NCBI RefSeq assembly: GCF_019455385.1
Contig: NZ_JACOFR010000020.1
Span: 62,001 to 126,000 of the forward strand
From: Bradyrhizobium sp. BR 10289
Lineage (GTDB): Bacteria; Pseudomonadota; Alphaproteobacteria; Rhizobiales; Xanthobacteraceae
Direction: 5' to 3'
Length of the DNA stretch: 64,000 nucleotides
Below, piece by piece: positions 60,153 to 64,000 of this stretch; within the stretch, counting starts at the first letter, position 1; each line of letters opens with the position of its first letter. Under the pieces are notes generated by a model. That model saw only the letters and a list, made by a program, of their open reading frames with translations, ran no database searches and was not told the origin of the DNA. The position numbers and the translations under genes are program-made.

Positions 60153-60605
60153 ATGCGATACCTCCACACCATGCTGCGCGTGCGCAATCTCGATGTCGCG
60201 CTGAAGTTTTACCAGGATGCGCTGGGGCTCAAGGAGGTGCGGCGGATCGAGAACGACAAGGGGCGGTTCACGCTGGTCTTCCTGTGCTCGGCGGACGATC
60301 TCGAGGCGCTGAAGAAGCAGCCGCCGACGCGCGGCGCGCCGCTGGTCGAGCTCACCTACAATTGGGACGAGGAGAAGTACGGCGAGGACCGCTTCTTCGG
60401 CCATCTCGCCTATGAGGTCGACGACATCTACGAGACCTGCGCGAAGCTGCAGAAGGCCGGCGTCACCATCAACCGTCCGCCGCGCGACGGCAACATGGCG
60501 TTCGTCCGCTCGCCCGATCTGCACTCGATCGAGCTGCTGCAGAAGGGCGAGCCGAAGGCACCGGCGGAGCCGTGGGTCTCGATGCCGAATGTCGGCCATT
60601 GGTAG
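60153..60605 (+). CDS. gloA: Glyoxalase I-type VOC protein (lactoylglutathione lyase)
   Basis: 150 aa, VOC fold: YLHTMLRVRNLDVALKFYQDALGLKEVRRIENDKGRFTLVFL, VELTYNWDEEKYGEDRFFGHLAYEVDDI and GVTINRPPRDGNMAFVRSPDLHSIELLQKGE. The four metal ligands expected of GlxI are His at the start (LHTM), Glu (VELT), His (FFGHLAYEV) and Glu (HSIELLQ). Clears methylglyoxal with glutathione. Fits the GST encoded nearby. Confidence 0.88.
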   Translation: MRYLHTMLRVRNLDVALKFYQDALGLKEVRRIENDKGRFTLVFLCSADDLEALKKQPPTRGAPLVELTYNWDEEKYGEDRFFGHLAYEVDDIYETCAKLQKAGVTINRPPRDGNMAFVRSPDLHSIELLQKGEPKAPAEPWVSMPNVGHW

Positions 60606-60675
60606 GCTGACACGGCAGGAACCAGCGCCCGCCCCCGGCGTTCACTCCAGGACAATGCGATTGGAGGAGAACGCG

Positions 60676-60756
60676 ATGGGACGCGGAATTTTGTTGTGGC
60701 TGCTGGGCGTGCCGATCCCGGTGATCATTCTGCTGTGGCTGTTCTTCGGCCATTGA
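60676..60756 (+). CDS. Membrane microprotein GRGILLWLLGVPIPVIIL type
   Basis: 26 aa: MGRGILLWLLGVPIPVIILL then WLFFGH. The GxxxxLLGxPIPxxILL pattern with a conserved proline recurs in short proteobacterial membrane proteins. GGAGGA lies nine bases upstream of the ATG. A terminator follows at 60785. Confidence 0.6.
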   Translation: MGRGILLWLLGVPIPVIILLWLFFGH

Positions 60757-60784
60757 CGCCAGGCAGTCACGTACCAAAAAGAAA

Positions 60785-60806
60785 AGCTCCGCCCATGGCG
60801 GAGCTT
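60785..60806 (+). terminator. Intrinsic terminator after the membrane microprotein
   Basis: AGCTCCGCC, loop CAT, GGCGGAGCT with TTTT following; A tract on the left makes it usable both ways. Confidence 0.85.
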
Positions 60807-60881
60807 TTTGCATGAGGGGTTCGGCATAATCGTGCGTCGCTCGCCGAAGTGAATTCCGCTATCAACCGCCTGCCGTGACTT

Positions 60882-60969
60882 CGTAGCCCGGATGGAGCGA
60901 AGCGTAATCCGGGAATCGTGCCACAAACGACGACCGCCTCGGATTGCGCTTCGCTCCATCCGGGCTACG
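60882..60969. repeat. REP-like inverted repeat (CCCGGAT family)
   Basis: CGTAGCCCGGATGGAGCGAA on the left and TTCGCTCCATCCGGGCTACG on the right, with inner CG-rich arms (GCGTAATCCGGG / CGGATTGCGC). A common dispersed bacterial palindrome, here just upstream of the GST gene. Confidence 0.8.
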
Positions 60970-61005
60970 GAACGACGACACCAAAAACGCCGCGGGGAGG
61001 ACGAC

Positions 61006-61644
61006 ATGGCGGATACCAAGCTCACGATCTGGGGCCGTGCCAATTCGGTCAACGTCCAGAAGGTGCTGTGGTGCCTGACCGAGCTCGGCCTTCCCTACGA
61101 GCGCATCGACGCCGGCATGGCGTTCGGCAAGACCCGCGAGGCCGAATATCTCGCGATGAACCCCAATGCGCGGATCCCGACGCTGGTCGAGGGCGATTTC
61201 GTGCTGTGGGAGTCCAACTCCATCATGCGCTATCTGTGCCTGGCGCATGGGCGCGGCACGCCGATCTATCCGGAGGCGCCGAAACTGCGCGCCAGCGTCG
61301 ACCGCTGGCTCGACTGGACGCTGTCGACGGTGCAGCCGGTCGACCGCCCGGTGTTCTGGGGCATCGTGCGCACGGCGCCCGCCGAGCGCGACATGATCAA
61401 GGTGCAGCAGGATGCGGACGCGGCCGCCGAGGTCTGGGACATCGCCGACCGCCTGCTGGCCACGCGCCGCTTCATCGACGGCGATGCCTTCACCATCGCC
61501 GATATCGCGATCGGCGCCTATGCGCGGCGCTGGCTCGGCGTCGAAGGCATCACCCGCCCGGCCCAGCCGCATTTGACGCGCTGGCTCGCCGAGCTCGCCA
61601 AACGGGATGGCTTTGCGCAATTCGTCGCACCGCCGATGTCGTGA
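61006..61644 (+). CDS. Glutathione S-transferase
   Basis: 212 aa. Thioredoxin-like N-domain: TIWGRANSVNVQKVLWCLTELGLPYERIDAG, NPNARIPTLVEGDFVLWESNSIMRYL (the ES pair that binds glutathione), then the helical C-domain with ADIAIGAYARRWLGV. RANSVNVQ at residues 10-17 suits the Ser/Asn type rather than Cys types. Start ATG 61006 after a GGAGG site. Substrate unknown; may act with gloA. Confidence 0.9.
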   Translation: MADTKLTIWGRANSVNVQKVLWCLTELGLPYERIDAGMAFGKTREAEYLAMNPNARIPTLVEGDFVLWESNSIMRYLCLAHGRGTPIYPEAPKLRASVDRWLDWTLSTVQPVDRPVFWGIVRTAPAERDMIKVQQDADAAAEVWDIADRLLATRRFIDGDAFTIADIAIGAYARRWLGVEGITRPAQPHLTRWLAELAKRDGFAQFVAPPMS

Positions 61645-61773
61645 GGCGGGTGGCGCGGATCAAGCTCCTCCGAGGCCACGCTGAATCGGCATGTCCGCGC
61701 AGGCGCGCGGGGCCGCGCCGCCGCACTTGACGGCTACTGTGTATGGGGTTGTTTTCGCAACTTTGTGCGGGGC

Positions 61774-61941
61774 CTAACGCCAGCCACGCTCCACCAGCAG
61801 CACGCAGACGATCAGCACCAGCGTCACGGCCGCGGTGGCAAGCTTCGCCGTCCGGCTGAGGCCGCGGCCGACCCACCACAGCAGCGCGCAGTACATCACG
61901 AAGGGAACGATGATCTCGGGCCGCATCAGGTCCGGCGGCAT
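61774..61941 (-). CDS. Small two-helix membrane protein
   Basis: 55 aa: MPPDLMRPEIIVPFVMYCAL, then LWWVGRGLSRTAKLATAAVTLVLIVCVLLVERGWR. Two hydrophobic helices separated by a basic loop. Sits 7 bases from the stop of the porin-like gene upstream and probably shares its transcript. Unknown. Confidence 0.55.
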   Translation of the reverse strand: MPPDLMRPEIIVPFVMYCALLWWVGRGLSRTAKLATAAVTLVLIVCVLLVERGWR

Positions 61942-61948
61942 ATCGGCC

Positions 61949-62194
61949 CTACCGCCTGACCGTGGTCTCGACGCTGACCGAGCCGCCGATCTTGACGCAG
62001 CTGCCGGTCGCCTCCACCCGATAGAAGCCCCGGCCATAGGAGGCGCAGGAGCCCGCCCTGGCGGTGCTGCCGGCGTCCTTCAGGGGCAGCGTTTTGCCAG
62101 CCTGCGGCGGCTCGGCGGCCGGCAGGCGCAGGGTCTCGGCGGCGGCAGCGGAGGTCGCCAGGAGCGAGACGAGGACGAGGAGCGGTGCGCGCAT
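61949..62194 (-). CDS. Small exported protein with porin-like end
   Basis: 81 aa: signal peptide MRAPLLVLVSLLATSAAAA, then ETLRLPAAEPPQAGKTLPLK and a C-terminal CASYGRGFYRVEATGSCVKI GGSVSVETTVRR. The last part copies the opening of rhizobial porins (YGxGFxxxPGTxxCxKIGGYV), with two cysteines, but no barrel follows. Probably a porin fragment kept as a small protein, or a convergent motif. Confidence 0.6.
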   Translation of the reverse strand: MRAPLLVLVSLLATSAAAAETLRLPAAEPPQAGKTLPLKDAGSTARAGSCASYGRGFYRVEATGSCVKIGGSVSVETTVRR

Positions 62195-62218
62195 GGGGCG
62201 GGTTCTAACCCGGACGGA

Positions 62219-62293
62219 TGGCGCTCCCTAGCGGAATCGAACCGCTCTCTCCACCGTGAAAGGGTGGCGTCCTAACCGATAGACGAAGGGAGC
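62219..62293 (-). tRNA. tRNA-Glu (anticodon TTC), CCA encoded
   Basis: Minus strand: acceptor GCTCCCT with AGGGAGC; anticodon stem CCACC/GGTGG around CTTTCAC gives anticodon TTC; T arm GGTTCGATTCC; discriminator G plus genomic CCA. Confidence 0.95.
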
Positions 62294-62517
62294 AAATGCA
62301 TGGCCTCACCGCTTTGGGCGGCACGGCCGCGCCGCGCGAGCAGTGCCCGGCGGCTTGCAGCGGGCGAACGTATAGTGGCCTTTGCGCTTCCCGGCAAGCC
62401 GTTCGGAAGGTCTTTTGGAACCGGTGGATAGCGCCGCCCCCAGGATCATTCGGGGGCGATTTCAACGGTTTCTTAGGGTTCCCGGAGGTAGCGCTTAAGC
62501 GGGAGAACTGAAAGCCG

Positions 62518-62772
62518 ATGCCACCGCCCAAGAAGCGCGCAGCCCGCAAGCTGCTGTCGCAGCATGCCTGGATCACGCTTGCCGGCGGATTCGCGGCGCG
62601 GCATTGCCTGGTCCAGGACATCTCGGACACCGGCGCCAGGATCACGCTGGACGAGGATGCGACCCAGCTCCCGGGCGTGATCCGGATGGCCTTTGCGCGC
62701 GATGCCCGCACCGGGCGGAGCTGCCAGGTGATCTGGCGCCGTGGCAAGTCGGCCGGCGTCAGGTTCATCTGA
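62518..62772 (+). CDS. PilZ-domain protein
   Basis: 84 aa. Basic N-terminus PPPKKRAARKLL precedes WITLAGGFAARHCLVQDISDTGARITLDE, where DISDTGA is the D/NxSxxG motif that binds c-di-GMP; the RxxxR partner is RAAR in the basic N-terminus, not perfectly spaced. Short stand-alone PilZ proteins act as c-di-GMP receptors; target unknown. ATG at 62518. Confidence 0.8.
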   Translation: MPPPKKRAARKLLSQHAWITLAGGFAARHCLVQDISDTGARITLDEDATQLPGVIRMAFARDARTGRSCQVIWRRGKSAGVRFI

Positions 62773-62837
62773 TCCTGGACGTCGCCTCCGCTCACGCGGC
62801 ATGAACCTTTGCTGCCCCCGCTGGCGACCAACAGGCC

Positions 62838-63479
62838 ATGGAGCAGCGCAAATCAATTCCCGACGGCCCGTCGGCCGCGCCACCGCCCTGGATCCACCGT
62901 CAGGTGCATAACGCGCCGGGCTGGCGCGCCAGGATGTTAGAGCACATGGCGCGCGCCAGATCGCTTCCGCAGCCGCAAGCTACGACTGCGACAGCGCCGT
63001 CGCGTGCAAGCGGCATGAGCATCCTTGGCGATGCCTTCGGCTATGTGGTCCTGTTCGGCGTCATCGCCCTGCTCTTCCAGTCGCGCATCCCGCTCTATCT
63101 CGGCACCTTTCTCTTCCTTGACGACGGCGAGCGCATCGAGCTTGCGCTCGCAGGGATCGGCATCCGGTTCGAGCCCGATACGGTCGGCCCCGACATCATC
63201 AAGGCCTTCGCAGCGCTGTTCGGATGGTTCGCGTTGCTCGCGTCCTTGCGAGCGCCGGCGCCCAGCTGGCTTGCGGCGTGGGTGCCGCCGGACACATCGT
63301 GGTCCTTCATCGCCGGCATCGCCCTTGCGCTCGCCGTCGTCGAGGCGTTTGCGAAGCTGGCCATGCGGCACGCATTGCCGTGGTTCGGATTTCACACCAG
63401 GCCGGTCGGCGTGAGATGGGCGGCGATCAAATTCGCCATCGCCATCGGCATCCTCGCACTCCTGGTGCTGCTCGGATGA
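62838..63479 (+). CDS. Hypothetical four-helix membrane protein
   Basis: 213 aa. An N-terminal polar region of about 60 residues, then hydrophobic helices near 67-85, 120-140, 158-178 and 192-212. Between them, a loop LDDGERIELALAGIGIRFEPDTVGPDIIKAF. No family recognised. Forms a pair with the PilZ gene upstream, 65 bases apart, so it may be signalled by c-di-GMP, but that is only context. Confidence 0.6.
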   Translation: MEQRKSIPDGPSAAPPPWIHRQVHNAPGWRARMLEHMARARSLPQPQATTATAPSRASGMSILGDAFGYVVLFGVIALLFQSRIPLYLGTFLFLDDGERIELALAGIGIRFEPDTVGPDIIKAFAALFGWFALLASLRAPAPSWLAAWVPPDTSWSFIAGIALALAVVEAFAKLAMRHALPWFGFHTRPVGVRWAAIKFAIAIGILALLVLLG

Positions 63480-63644
63480 CGTGATCGTGAGATCATGGGC
63501 GATCTGAACGCGACGCTATGCCGCCCGCTCCGATCGGCGCATTTACCGGAAATTTACCCCTGCTCACGAGCGCCGGTATCTTTTGCTTAGAATTTGATTG
63601 CTACCGTGAATCTACGGAAACACTCCGAAACACGATTGGTCCCC

Positions 63645-64000
63645 ATGTCCGTCTCCGAGTTCCTCAGGCAGCGCGCAGTGGACGTCACCGTGAACGGCAG
63701 CTACTCGCTGCCGCGCTGGTATGATTGTGAAGGCAAGCTGCGCACCTTCGCCTGCCGGACCAAGCGTGTCTCCCCGTTCCGCATGATCGTGGACGTGCCC
63801 GTCGTCGGCAAGATCGGCGAGCGCGTCACTTCCTATTTCCAGGACTTCGGCGAATTCCAGTGCACCATCAGCGCGACGCTGAAGGCGGGTTTCCTGATGG
63901 AACTCGACATGACGCGCGCGCGCCGCGCCTGGATGTCGGAAAAACTGACTTGGCTGGAGAAGAAGCAGAAAGACGACAGCATCAAGGAGCTACGGCGCGA
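63645..64000 (+). CDS. PilZ-domain-like protein (C-terminus outside window)
   Basis: 118 codons visible from MSVSEFLRQRAVDVTVNGSY. The segment YSLPRWYDCEGKLRTFACRTKRVSPFRMIVDVPVVGKIGERVTSYFQDFGEFQCTISATLKAGFLMELDMT reads as a PilZ-like beta barrel, followed by a helix RRAWMSEKLTWLEKKQKDD. Alphaproteobacterial proteins of this length carry PilZ domains. The gene runs off the right edge. Confidence 0.7.
   Translation, partial: MSVSEFLRQRAVDVTVNGSYSLPRWYDCEGKLRTFACRTKRVSPFRMIVDVPVVGKIGERVTSYFQDFGEFQCTISATLKAGFLMELDMTRARRAWMSEKLTWLEKKQKDDSIKELRR

Noticed and set aside
60841..61005. Frame linking the palindrome at 60882 to the GST gene (longer GST start)
   Set aside because: The extension is translated palindrome sequence; the ATG at 61006 has a GGAGG site and the GST fold begins there.

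Overview
The window looks like chromosomal DNA of a Bradyrhizobium-type alphaproteobacterium (order Rhizobiales/Hyphomicrobiales). Supporting points are a GC-rich sequence, an Aap general amino-acid transporter, a leucine-degradation operon, two TRAP systems, an OpgC glucan-modifying protein, many small lineage-specific exported or membrane proteins, and alphaproteobacterial LexA-type boxes (GAAC-N7-GAAC). The species assignment is inferred from protein recognition, not from a database search.

Layout. 1-3.3 kb: end of an aapJQM operon on the minus strand, truncated at the left edge. 3.7-6.7 kb: cystathionine beta-lyase and a Na/Pi cotransporter. 6.7-10.5 kb: minus-strand envelope cluster (ArnT-like GT39, PAP2 phosphatase, GT2, LAB_N protein), probably acting on lipid A or another polyprenyl-linked glycolipid. 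10.5-17.8 kb: pbpC with a bacterial alpha-2-macroglobulin. 18.2-24.5 kb: tRNA-Arg, an unusual fold-type-I PLP enzyme and a run of small proteins. 24.8-33.2 kb: two TRAP transporters, the second divergent from a GntR/FCD regulator and co-directional with a DapA-family enzyme; a palindromic operator overlaps its promoter. 33.3-40.7 kb: leucine catabolism (ivd-mccB-mccA-HMG-CoA lyase) with a divergent AraC regulator and an Lrp-type regulator. 40.8-48 kb: NDUFS4-like subunit, OpgC, an outer-membrane beta-barrel, tRNA-Pro, DUF192, a double cold-shock protein and a sirtuin. 48-56.7 kb: a dense field of very small genes and intrinsic terminators. 57.2-60 kb: an AT-richer cassette of HEPN-like, Abi_C-like, possible nuclease/TM and 4-TM proteins that resembles a defence module. 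60-64 kb: glyoxalase, GST, tRNA-Glu and PilZ proteins.

Most notable: (1) three small minus-strand genes at 50.7, 53.2 and 55.9 kb share one promoter design, with a GAAC-N7-GAAC LexA-type box inside a 17-bp spacer between -35 and -10, suggesting a DNA-damage-induced set of tiny helical proteins; (2) the 57.2-60 kb cassette has similar short direct repeats on or near both sides; (3) a 78-nt gapless hairpin repeat occurs four times, three of them next to the 3' end of a minus-strand gene.

No CRISPR array, rRNA, insertion sequence or prophage was seen. Starts were chosen from ribosome-binding sites and overlaps with neighbours; several are uncertain and marked as such.
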